Origin: Otis tarda
Lineage: Eukaryota; Chordata; Aves; Otidiformes; Otididae
NCBI GenBank assembly: GCA_026413225.1
Contig: CM048554.1
Coordinates: 47,835,963-47,899,962, forward strand
Length of the DNA stretch: 64,000 nucleotides
Direction: 5' to 3'
This document shows positions 53,279 through 63,540 of this stretch, piece after piece. The notes beneath the pieces are model-generated. The model searched no databases. It was not told the DNA's origin and saw only the letters and a program-made list of their open reading frames with translations. Position 1 is the stretch's first letter; each line of letters begins with the position of its first letter. Made by a program: the position numbers and the translations under genes.

Positions 53279-54390
53279 AGAATGGTCCAATACAGTGGCA
53301 CCACGTTAGCCAGAGCTCCGTGTCCTCTGCCCACAGACAGACCTGTTAGAGCAGCATCTTTGCTAAAAGACCAGTTTGCCCAGAACTGGGAAGGTCCTGC
53401 CTACACGTATCAGGGCTGTGGGAGTGCTTCAGCATGTACTTATTTTCTGAGGGAAGGGGACACCCTACTCACATGTGGCAGAAGGGGTGTCTCCCAGGCT
53501 GTTCTTTTTAAAACTGATACTGAAGAGTAGCCAGACGACCTTTAGAAAAACTAAAGTTAGACATTCCCCCTAGGCCTGGCAAAAGGCCACCAGTCCTAGA
53601 GAGAGCTTCTTCCAAGAGCAGCTTCCTGTACCTGAAGCAGAAGGACTTCTAGCAAAACTTGTTCTGTGCCCCCCACCAGCCATTTCAACCTGTTTGGAGG
53701 TAGTTAGCATCCTACTGTCCATCACTCCTGCACCTGCAGCCAAGTCTGATTGAGCTCATCCCTTCACCAAGAAATCCAGTCCCTGAGACAGGCTTCAGCT
53801 TAGTGCCTACATTTCTGCTCTCTCTGCTGCTTAGAACTATGGCAGCCGCCTTAGTTTCCCCTTCATTTCTTCCTGAAGAAATAAGGGCAGAGGCTTCAGC
53901 TCTCTAGCCATCTGGAGACTAAACCCATCTCTTGCTGTTTCAAAGCACAATCTCCTGCCCTTTATGTCGAGGGAAAGTTTTTTTTCCGCCATGAGAAGTG
54001 ATTTCCCTTGGAAGTCATTTCTAGGAGATATTGTGGACTGTTGAAAATAAGGCTTACCTTGAATGCTGCCTGGACAAAGACATGGCCCTCCTGATTGACT
54101 TATGGTGATTGCAGGGATCCTCTCAACCGCAAAGAAGTATATTGCTCTCAGCCTCTGAATTTACTAAAAGCATCTGAGACTGACCTCCATTTTGGAGTAG
54201 AACTGAGCTAAAAGCAAGAACTTCCTCAAACTTAACTCAAACTTTGTAATTAATTGGAATTAGCATTGGAGTGAAAAGTCATGAGTCTGTTTTCAGTCTT
54301 ATCGATTACCATAATGGTAATGAAACAAGGGGCTACTAAGTGATTAGATTCCAATTTGTATGCATGCAAGACTTCCTTCTCCAATATGGA

Positions 54391-54409
54391 GATGACCTTG
54401 AAGGTCATC
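54391..54409. promoter_or_regulatory. Perfect inverted repeat with nuclear-receptor half-sites
   Basis: GATGACCTT and AAGGTCATC form perfect 9-base arms around one central G. The core TGACCT-TGA-AGGTCA is an everted repeat of nuclear-receptor half-sites with a 3-base spacer, and TGACCTTGA is the reverse complement of the extended TCAAGGTCA site. Function is inferred only. It also resembles a piece of the CR1 3' UTR read in reverse (ACCTTCAAAGGTCATCTAG), so it may be a tiny CR1 relic. Confidence 0.35.
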
Positions 54410-55414
54410 TAGAGTATGCTTGTTTCTAAACTACTTTTTTTTTTTTCAATGCTTTATACATCTTCCGTAATTTTTGTATTCTTTTCTGTTTCTAAAAATA
54501 AAGCTCAAACTGACTGTTGGCTTGAGAACTGTGTCTTAGAAGGCTATGGTTTGGTGTAAGAAAAATAAGCGCTTCACTGCCATGAAGAAACACCACTACG
54601 CACTGGAAGCCTGCAGGATAGGTGTGATGCAGACTGGTCACTTTTATCCCTCTAGTGCAATGCATGGAACATGCATTCCCTGATGATGTGCGCTTAAAAA
54701 GCAAATACACCTTTTGTAGATGAGTTAAGGTGAGACTTCAGCATGTGAAGCTTCTGGGAATGGTCACTGAGAGCAGATGCAGGTAAAATGGTGCTTCCCT
54801 TCAGACTCTTGCTATCTTGGTCCACAATTGGAAATAGGAAGCATGCTTGCACAATATTTCTTATGGTTTAAATATTTATCATTTGAGAAATAAATAGATA
54901 TCGTTCATGTTCAGTATTTCCAGGGGTTCTTTTCTCTGCCACTTTGAAACATGTATTTCAGGAATAAGCCCACTCACAAAGTTTCTGAGCTGTCTTGCTT
55001 ATAGAAGCACCAGTAGGCAAGGTATGGAGCACGCTTGGTCAAACACACAGTTGTGCCTGAAGGGCTTTAAATATAGATAGTTACACCTTCAGCTTGGAGA
55101 CACATTTCTCAGCATGACCTGAGAACTGACTCTTCTTTATCACTTGGCACTTGATGTAATTGAAATTACGTGGCAGCCAGAAGTGCATCCTCCATGCAAG
55201 TCCTCGGTTGATGGTCCTGGAGAGGTTGGAATTTGTTGAGGCCTGAATGCAACTAAAGCAGACACCTCACTTACTGAAGAAAAATACAGATGAGGGGAGG
55301 AGGGCAAGAGACTGCCAGAGACTAAGGAAAAGCTAGTTAAGAATGTAGGACACAGCTGATGAAGACACAAATTGCCAAAGACAGACATTGGCCATTTTGA
55401 ACCAAAAGGGAGGC

Positions 55415-55419
55415 ACTTC
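55415..55419. repeat. Target-site duplication, left copy (ACTTC)
   Basis: ACTTC directly before the TG of the solo LTR, matching the five bases directly after its terminal CA at 56131-56135. Confidence 0.8.
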
Positions 55420-55784
55420 TGTGAGAGACTGTGTCGAATGTTTGTCTCAACATTGTCGAAGCGTCAAACCATCACCTAAACAATGGTACATCAGTCAAAC
55501 CATAGGACTGGAGTCTTCCTGTTTTCCTGCAAGATGATTCCCTTATCTTGCAAGCCAGTCAAGCCACAGGACTGGAAGCTTCCTGTTTTTTCCTCCTATT
55601 TTCCCACGAACCTGAATGCAGAGCTGATTCTGCAAAATCTAGCCTTACCCCTACGTATGCGCCCAGACCCAGGCCAGAAAAACAGAGGGGCCCAGAGACG
55701 GTATTGGGCATGCGTATCACTGCCAGGTGAGGGGTGCGGCCAAGCAAACCCGCTCTTGGAATATGCGACATGGATAAGATGAAC

Positions 55785-55794
55785 GATAAAAGGA
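55785..55794 (+). promoter_or_regulatory. LTR TATA-like element
   Basis: GATAAAAGGA lies about 160 bases upstream of the LTR poly(A) signal, the expected place for the U3 core promoter. Transcription would start about 25-30 bases downstream and run to the right. Confidence 0.55.
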
Positions 55795-55952
55795 CAGAAA
55801 TGACCAACATCGGACGGAACGTTTCCCCACTGAGTCAACTGGACTGTCGGGATGCTGCAGCTTCGTGGTGGTAGCTATTGCAACTGAAACTCTTTTCCCT
55901 CTTTCCTTTCTTTCTCTCCTTTCTCTTGCATTTGCGAACTTCTTGTCAGGTT

Positions 55953-55958
55953 AATAAA
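55953..55958 (+). promoter_or_regulatory. LTR poly(A) signal AATAAA
   Basis: Canonical hexamer after the pyrimidine tract and about 170 bases before the LTR end; marks the R/U5 side of the LTR. Confidence 0.7.
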
Positions 55959-56130
55959 GTTACCTGGCGCTTGACTCTGTTTTGAGTCTTAATTCTGTTC
56001 CCGAGAATACGAACAAAACCATGCTCCAGTGTGTGAGAGGTTGGTCTAGCTGCCCCTAGCCTCCCAGGCTCGTCTGAGGTCGGCTAGAACGCAAGGGGCC
56101 TTTCCTCTCATCCGAAATCGGAGCGTAACA

Positions 56131-56135
56131 ACTTC
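56131..56135. repeat. Target-site duplication, right copy (ACTTC)
   Basis: ACTTC directly after the terminal CA of the solo LTR; identical to 55415-55419. Confidence 0.8.
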
Positions 56136-56821
56136 TAGTCTGGTGGGGGGGGTGTTCAGGGATGCTACTGCTGATAGATCCTAAAAGTCACAAATGTGCA
56201 GTGACCCAAAAAAAGATGATGGCTCTGAAACTGAGCTGGGCAGACACGTAATGGCTACTGACAAAACAGTTTACAGGTGATTCTGAAAACCTGCCTCAGC
56301 GACTATCCAGCACAGCGTATCACAATATCTGGCTCTAATGGCTACCACAAAGCTGCCGTAATCATGTCTCACACACGTGTGTCCTTCCCCTAACCCCCTC
56401 CTTGGCTAACAAAGCCCTCACAGCCAGCGTTGTTGATGGTAAGATTGTGCTAAGTGGCTCTTTCTTTAATTTTGCATTGATTAGAGTGCAAGCATGGCTT
56501 TGCTCACATATCCCTTTCACATCTGAGAGCTAAAAGCGGCTTAGTTGGAATAACCAGCTTACCACAGGTCAGAAGAGAAACAGCTTAACTATGCAAACCT
56601 GCAGCAATTTTATTATTAGTCGCAGCAATAACGCAGCGCCTCGCTCGTCTCTCGCACACCCGCTCAGTTTCCTCCGTCACTGCTAACCCTTGATGGGGCC
56701 GCAGCTCGTGCTTGCGAAGGGGAGGCTTGCCTTCCTCAGACATGCTGGCACGATTTTTCCTCAAGGAGCTGTGAAGAGTGAGGAGATTGCTATGCATCAT
56801 CTGTCACAGCTTCTGCCTGCG

Positions 56822-56850
56822 CTTTATAGTTCCCCCCCCTTCCCCAAGTA
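56822..56850 (-). promoter_or_regulatory. Promoter-like cluster, minus strand
   Basis: On the minus strand a G-rich run (GGGGAAGGGGGGGGAA) is followed directly by CTATAAAG (56829-56822), a good TATA box, with a CpG-rich stretch downstream (about 56730-56619) and a C/EBP-like TTTTGCAAAGC upstream near 56870. The expected start would fall near 56795. A 71-residue frame of no known family begins with ATG at 56800 (second ATG at 56743). An AATAAA lies about 210 bases downstream on the same strand (56614-56609), so a decayed LTR is an alternative reading. No transcript evidence is available. Confidence 0.3.
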
Positions 56851-59800
56851 GCGCTGCCCGTTATTGCTTTGCAAAATAACTCTCTCTGCGCACAGCCGCT
56901 TGTTAGTCAAGGCGTGTATTTTAATCCTGCAGGGACAGATGAAATACTGCTCGCCGCAAAGCCACTCTGAGCCTCTAACACCTTTGAGGAATGAGGGGAA
57001 ATCTGCCTGTTTCTTGTATTAAGGGACCTCTGAGAGCCACCCTCTCTAGTGGGTGTCTCTGCTGATGCCCCCGGTTAATGCGGGAGGCACAGGGGTGTTG
57101 GGCGCATGTGCGCCGAATCCAGCAGTTTCACCAATAGCTACTTGTGGAGCGGTTCCTCCATTAGCTGCACATAAAAGGAAGACAAGATGAAGACAACTGA
57201 TTTATCTGAGATTTCCACTTTCAGCAAAAGCAATCATGTCAAGCACAGGTCCTGCCAGAGCATCTGAGAATGAGATGAATCCCAGCTGCCTGTGGCGCAA
57301 GTCACCTTTGCCTGAGCTTACTGGGGATGGACCAGCTCGGCTCAGGCATCCCAAGCCTGGGGGCACACACTGGCAGCTCCAAGCTTGAGATGCTGTCAGA
57401 GATGCCACCGATGCCCAGGAGGAGAAGGAAAGGAAAAGAAAATGTCTAACAGATCTGACCCGTATACTTTAGCCCGAGCTGAATAGTGTCCAGGCCTGAC
57501 TTTCAGGCGGCCTCGGCGCCTCTCCACTGAGGGCAGCTCTCTCAAGCTTTAGCAACGCAAGTCCTCCAGCAGCGTGTCAGCGTTGCTGGCCGTGGAAACT
57601 ACTGCTCTGGCAGGAAACAGGCACATGCACTCAGTACCCAGCACAGGTAATGACAGGATGAAAAACACACGGCGGCATTAGTCAGAGGAATCAAACACAC
57701 TTACAGATGCTCAAAAAAACTCTCATTCCTTATGCTGGGAGTCACAAAGGTCTGGGTGAGAGCAAGTTAAGCTAACATCAGGATTTAACAGGCAAATTTT
57801 GACCACAAGCTAGACTGCACCACCTTTCATCATATCCAGGGACAGTTTGGTCTCAGCATAAGTAGGTGCCTGCATACCAGCTCCTTTCAGAAATGGGTCA
57901 AAGGAAATGGGCTACCTGTGGGGTACGCCTTCCCCAGCAAAGGTCGACTACAGGTAAGGAAAGTGCATCACTGTCTGCGGCGGTTTAAGAGGAATTTACG
58001 TCTGGTTGGGTAGCTGAGGTGAATCACTGCTGACAGGTGCATCAGGCAACCACTGAAAAATTAAAATTTACTGAAAAAATAATACAGAAACATAACTTCA
58101 GTTAAGACCTGTGAAGTTTAAATTGTATTAGCACTCCCTCTAGAGCTGATCTTTCTTGACAAAATTAATTAATTTTTATGGACCACAGAACTTCCATTTC
58201 TGCACTCAAAATGCACTAAAATTGCATTTGAGTTTTTCAAGATTAGGTGTCAAAAATAGAACTGGAAATGATACTAGAAGACCAGAAACATCTGCACTGT
58301 TGGCAAATGAATTTGAAGGGCAAGTCCTAGGGAAAAAAGAAGATCCAGTGGATATTCCCCCCCCTGACTGCTGCCGGAAGGGTTAAAGTTGTTTTATGTG
58401 TTCGGGTATGTGGGATGGTTACCTTATAGTAATTCAAATTGCCAAGATAAAAATAAGCATTTACGAGACAGTTCTTTAAATGATGTTACTGCTAATTTAT
58501 AGTTATGGGTTTCTTTACTCTTGAGGAGGTAGTTTTGTGCTGAGGTGGTAGTTCATGCCGAACTTACAGGCTAACAACATTCATTTGGTCACGTCTCTGC
58601 TCCAGGCTACTTCAGCCTTCCCCACTCAGCTGCTTTCCACCACCTCTTGGCATCCTGCCCGAAGTTCACCCCTTGTGCAGGTTCAGTTCTCGTGACGGGG
58701 CTGCAAGCGCAGTAAGGGCATGGCCTAGGTCCTGTCTTGGCAAACATCTGCCCAGCACCAGGCTGCCTAACAAGCGAGCCCCGCACTTGCCTAGCCCCAC
58801 TGCTGCCTGCCAGGGTCTCCAGCATATGCAGAGTTGTGGCTTGGGGAGGTAAATAAACCCCTTTTGGTACCCTCCTCCCATGTGGTCTTTCCATGGGCCC
58901 CATGCTAAAACCCACGCAGCAGTCACACCCAGCCTGCCCTGGGCTCCACTTTACCAGCCAGTTGCTACAGACACATCCTAAATCGTGCTATGAAATGCCA
59001 AAACACAGAGGAGAAAGGACCATGGAGAAAACCTTCTACAGGAGACTGAAGGACCCTTCAGGAGAAGAGCCTGACTGCACCTTCTCACAGCCTGGCAATA
59101 ACTGTAAGGGTTTGAGGAAACTAAGTGGCTTTAACCCCTTCAAGCCCCAGGCAGGTTTTGAGTCCCCAGCACTCCAGATAGCAATATCCCAGAAGGTCAC
59201 CTGGGACATAGACCAAGCAAACTCTGGGTCCTGAACTCAAAGCTTGTCAGCTGGGACGTCTCTTGACCCACACTTGGCACGCCACACCTTGTGCTGTCTG
59301 CTCAGACTTTTTAGCAAACTTTGCTCAGGTTACTTATTCTCAGAGTTCCTCAATCATCTGATCAAATCCTTCCAAACATTGCTTGTTAAAAATGAGAGAC
59401 CTACAAAGGGTCTTCAGTCTTTGAAGATGTCCTACTTGCCAATGGTTGTGCCAATAGCCGCTGACACCAAGAACAACTCCAGGTTTAGTATGAGCCCTGG
59501 CAAGGGTTAAAAAAAGCATGAAAATAATTCAAAAATACAATAGTGTACTGCTTTTGGAGTACTCGAAGGTTATGAATGGCTTATTATTTAATGCTGGGTG
59601 AGAAAACTTCCATTTTCAGAAAAATGACATTTTCCTGAGGTTTCCAAGCTGAATCTTTAAAACTTCAAGGCTTCTGGCAGTAACACAAGGGTACCCTGTG
59701 ACTCTGGTAGAGACAACTTGAGCAGGGTGAAGTATCTCACAGCTCGTCCAGAAGACAGCCACACTACACTGATGAAAGTACAGTAACTCGTGTTACTGTT

Positions 59801-61377
59801 GGGGGGCACGAGGGGGCTACAGCCCTTTGTAACCCCCAGCCGAAGGAGCTTCCTGGGCAGCCGGGCCCATTTGCTCTTGTGCCAGCATTGCACTTTTGTT
59901 TAGCTGCTCCAGCTCCCTCCCAGCTGTCTGCCCTTGGTGGGTTTGCAGCCTGCACTCCCCCTCTCGCTCTGCTTTCCTAGGCTTTCCTCAGAAGCTTTCC
60001 TAAGCCACAGCTAGGCTTCCTCCATGACTGATTTTCCAGGCCGCGGGAAATGCAGCAGATTCACCCCACCAGGACAGGTATCCAAGGCTGTAGTTGCGCT
60101 ACATTAAATGCTTCTTCCATTTACTGCCTCGGGCTCAGATTCTTCTCCTGACACCTGGTCTGCCACGGAGGTCAGCGTAACCAGCCCGCAGCTTCTCCGC
60201 ACGCCTGACTACAGCTGCTTTATTTGCTGCTCACAAGTGAGATGTGCCCACCCCCATTTTACAGAGCGATTTACAATTCTTGTTGCCAGAACTGTAATTT
60301 CACGCGCAGTTTCTGCACACTTTCCTAAAGGCTGCTTTTTTCAATTTAGCTTTCAGCTGAAATGTTTTAGTTTATCTTTCTGTCTCCACACCTCCAACAG
60401 CCAGGTTCAATATGGATGCATAGGCAGTGCTATCATTCTAAAGGAAACCAAAACAAATATTTTATTTTGACTTGGGGCTACATACGGATTATCGTAGCTC
60501 TCTTTCCTTTCCTTATGCCACAGCTGAGAATGTTCAAAACATTTTCCTGTTATCGTTAGTTCTTCTAAAAATATCTTCTCCGTAACCGTAAAGCTCACCA
60601 GAAAAAAAAAAGATTGCCAGAGAGGTTTGAAAGCAATCTGTATGTCCCTTCACTGTAAGCCACGGCTTCAGGGAACTATTTATTTCTTGTTCTGCTGCGC
60701 TGATCCTGTTGCTGAGCATGCAGTAGCTCTTGGGTTCAGTACTGCGCTTGGTGTGCTACTGCTGCTTAGCTTCCCCCCACTGGTAACCCCTGCTGAAGGA
60801 GAGGCCGAAGTCCCTTTAACGAAAATCCACATGTAACAGATACTCCAGCACAGCTTTTTCCTCTCCAAAAGTTGTGCATTTCAGCTAGGAGAATGGGGAT
60901 GTAGAGGCAAAGACAGACCCGTACCAAAGCACGTCCTCCTCAGATTTGCACACACAAACTGCAGTGACATTCGCGGGGACTATGCGTTCCCCCAGGCGGG
61001 CAGTAACAGCAAAGCCGTACCTTCGCCTCATTCCTCATCCGTGTGAACAGAAACACAGTCAAGAAAAATTCTACAAGTGAAAAAAGCTTAAAAAAAAAAT
61101 CCACCCAAAATAAAAGAAACAGTGTAGAAGAAGAGAAGTCATCTCAAAAGCGAATTCTTGGAGGTTGCTCACACACTCCTCCCTCTGCCAGTGTCAGGTG
61201 GGAATTTTAGGGAGAAAGGTGGAGAGTCGGCCCTGATGGATGACCCTGCCAAAGCCAAACTTGTTTTAAACCTGCGCCTGTGCCATTGGGCAGCTTAAAT
61301 TTGAACTTGGCTGTGCTACTCCAGGGCTTGAACTTTATTAGGAAGGAGGGACAGGAACGGAAAAGAAAGAGCAAAGG

Positions 61378-61457
61378 AAAAAAAAAAAAAAAACCACCAA
61401 AACCAAAAAGACAAGGTTTGAGCACGTGGTTTTGTTTTTTGTTGTTTTTTTTTTTTT
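61378..61457. repeat. Poly(A) run and poly(T) run in inverted arrangement
   Basis: Sixteen A (61378-61393) followed by ACC-rich sequence, and about 50 bases later TGGTTTTG-rich sequence ending in 13 T (61445-61457). The two halves are partly complementary, so the transcript could fold into an imperfect low-complexity hairpin. Confidence 0.6.
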
Positions 61458-62586
61458 CAGATACGGCTGCACAGAAGCATCTTCATGTCTGCTTCTGACA
61501 GACATGTTAGGGATCTCAGTTACTCTAATGCCTCCTTTGAATCTCTTGCAAGTTTTTACTCATTCTGTCTTTCTCGAACAGGACAGGTTATTCCCCCAGC
61601 TTCCACTTACTAAGACTAAGGTTGTGGTGAATTAAAATGAAAAGAGCAAAAATGTCATCTTCTAGGTGAAAAATATTTAAATTTGTTGATACTCTTTATA
61701 TCTTATACGCCTGTTGGATTGAAACCCCTCACACTGCTGGCATCCTTCCCAGCATCTTCTGATTGCATCGGCAGCCTTACAAACCACCCTCCCTCAGCGG
61801 GGCACAGGGCACGGGAAGCAGCTCACCAGCTAAGATCTCCTGAAGTCTCCATGCCCACCATGGGCAGGTTGGAGCGTAGTGGCCCTCTCTTGCTAAGCAA
61901 GGGGACAGGCAGCTGCTAGGCTCATTGCGCCCCCCACACACCAGGCAGTGCTGCACGCACTGAGCAGAAACAGTTTTGATGTTTCTTTAGTGATGGAGGG
62001 GAGCAAATAAAAGACGTTACTATTGCAGACGTGTACAGGAGGAGGTAGCTTTGCTGTAATTCAGTTCCACAGGTTCCCACAGCACAAAGAGCTGGGTTAT
62101 GCTGGTCGCATTTACTCCAATGCAAAAAAAAACATCGGAGCTGGGGTGCTTCTGACCACAACAGAGATACTAAAAAGTGCACCACAGGGCAATTAAAGTA
62201 CCTTCATTACCAAATGCAAAATTCAAACCCACGTAAGAAGCACTCACCTCCCCACAAGCTGACAAGCCACAGACTGCCCCAGGAGTTGTTGCTGCTGCCC
62301 CTGCAGCCAAGCGCCCTGCATGTGCAGACGCGGCTGGAAAAGCCCCCTCGTCCCCGGGAGGGGTCCCCAGCAGCTGCCACACACACAGCAGCGTAGAGGT
62401 GAGGAAGGCTCTGTGGGGTCCGGGCCCTCTGCCAGCAGGCACTACCAGCAAGCAGCTCTTTACAGCCCCGGAGAGGCTGGCCATCACAACAGATGCCCCA
62501 ACCTTGGGCTCTGCTCTAGCTACGCAACTTCGGGCTCTTTTTAGGTGCTGCACCTCACACACTAATTCATAATAAAACAAAGAGCA

Positions 62587-62593
62587 ATACCTG
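62587..62593. repeat. Probable target-site duplication, left copy (ATACCTG)
   Basis: ATACCTG at the 5' edge of the CR1; identical to 63534-63540 at its 3' edge. The last four bases also match the CR1 body (CCTGTTCAAC region), so there is microhomology at the 5' junction. Confidence 0.55.
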
Positions 62594-63533
62594 TTAAACC
62601 CTTTGTTGGTGACATGGACAGTGGGATAGAGTGCACCCTCGGCAAGTTTGCCGACACCACCAAGCTGTGTGGTGCCATCAACACACTGGAGGGGAGGGAT
62701 GCCATCCAGAGGGACCTTGACAGGCTGGAGAGGTGGGCCCGTGCCAACCTCATGAAGTTCAACCAGGCCAAGTGCAAGGTCCTGCACCTGGGTCGTGGCA
62801 ATCCCAGGCACAAATGCAGGCTGGGCGGAGAATGGATTGAAAGCAGCCCTGAGGAGAAGGACTTGGGAGTGCTGGTGGACAAGAAGCTTGACACAAGCCA
62901 GCAATGTGTGCTTGCAGCCCAAAAAGCCAACCACATCCTGGGCTGCATCAAGAGGAGTATGGCCAGCAGGTCAAGGGATGTGATTCTGCCCCTCTATTCC
63001 ACTCTGGTGAGACCCCACCTGAGTACTGCATCCAGCTCTGGAGCCCCAAACATAAGAAGGACATGGACCAGCTGGAGAGGATCCAGAGGAGGGCCACAAA
63101 TATGATGTGAGGGCTGGAGCTCCTCTCCTGTGAAGACAGGCTGAGAGAGTTGGGGCTGTTCAGCCTGGAGAATAGAAGGCTCCAGGGAGACCTTATAGCG
63201 GCCTTCCAGTGCCTAAAGGGGGCCTACAAGAACAATGGGGAGAGGCTGTTCAGCAGGGCCTGTTGTGATAGGATGAGGGGTAATGGTTTTAAAATAGAAG
63301 GAGGTAGATTTAGATTGGACATCAGGAAAAAATTTTTTACACTGAGGGTGGTGGAACACTGGCACAGGTTGCCCAGAGAGGCGGTGGATGCCCCATCCCT
63401 GGAAACATTCAAGGCCAGGTTGGACAGGGCTCTGAGCAACCTGATCTGGTTGGAGATGTCCCTGCTTCTTGCAGGGGTGTTGGACTAGATGAGCTTTAAA
63501 GATCCCTTCCAACCCTAACCATTCTATGATTCT
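62590..63533 (+). mobile_element. CR1 LINE, 5'-truncated, with duplication
   Basis: Plus-strand CR1 starting inside ORF2 at the sequence for [10 protein letters not shown] (just after RT motif B) and ending with ATTCTATG and a partial second octamer. It has the same general body and 3' UTR as the copies at 1-2.9 and 49-51.4 kb, but more substitutions. It is flanked by ATACCTG on both sides (62587-62593 and 63534-63540), a probable target-site duplication overlapping the element by microhomology. CR1 copies often lack obvious duplications, so this is a useful example. Confidence 0.92.
62614..63448 (+). pseudogene. CR1 ORF2 C-terminal fragment, inactivated
   Basis: Reads [19 protein letters not shown] at its start: motif C FADD has become FADT, losing the second catalytic Asp. 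The frame then follows the usual CR1 order ([44 protein letters not shown]). A one-base deletion near 63021 (the RPHLEYC region) shifts it, a TGA at 63108-63110 interrupts the restored frame (KMI changed to NMM then stop), and the normal TAG end is mutated to TGG at 63446-63448 (SNLIW), extending the frame into the 3' UTR. Non-functional. Confidence 0.88.
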
Positions 63534-63540
63534 ATACCTG
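63534..63540. repeat. Probable target-site duplication, right copy (ATACCTG)
   Basis: Immediately follows the CR1 octamer tail; identical to 62587-62593. Confidence 0.55.

Larger units (their letters stand above)
51424..55414. other. Unique non-coding DNA
   Basis: No gene recognised. Contains an A/C-rich low-complexity tract (53245-53278), an inverted repeat with nuclear-receptor half-sites (54391-54409) and a 12-T run (54435-54446). Open frames of 60-82 codons look like chance. Confidence 0.6.
55420..56130 (+). mobile_element. Solo LTR of an endogenous retrovirus, 711 bp
   Basis: Begins TGTGAGAG and ends GCGTAACA, satisfying the retroviral TG...CA rule, and is flanked on both sides by ACTTC, a 5-bp target-site duplication. 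Internal order is that of an LTR: U3 with two related AGGACTGGA segments (about 55504 and 55568), a TATA-like GATAAAAGGA (55785-55794), a long pyrimidine tract (about 55888-55930), AATAAA (55953-55958), then a GC-richer U5. No internal retroviral genes or second LTR are present, so the provirus was lost by LTR-LTR recombination. A 5-bp duplication is usual for several ERV classes; the family was not identified. The short open frames inside (55483-55782 plus and others) are not retroviral genes. Both LTR ends and the duplication are intact, suggesting a fairly recent insertion. Confidence 0.88.
56136..62589. other. Non-coding DNA, GC-richer than the rest
   Basis: No gene recognised with confidence. 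GC content and CpG frequency rise visibly between about 56.6 and 62.5 kb. It holds a promoter-like cluster on the minus strand near 56.83 kb, three consecutive plus-strand frames with charged residues (58156-58386, 58893-59234, 59244-59510; no family recognised), a 16-A run (61378-61393) and a 13-T run (61445-61457). The frames are reported as an observation rather than as genes. Confidence 0.55.
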
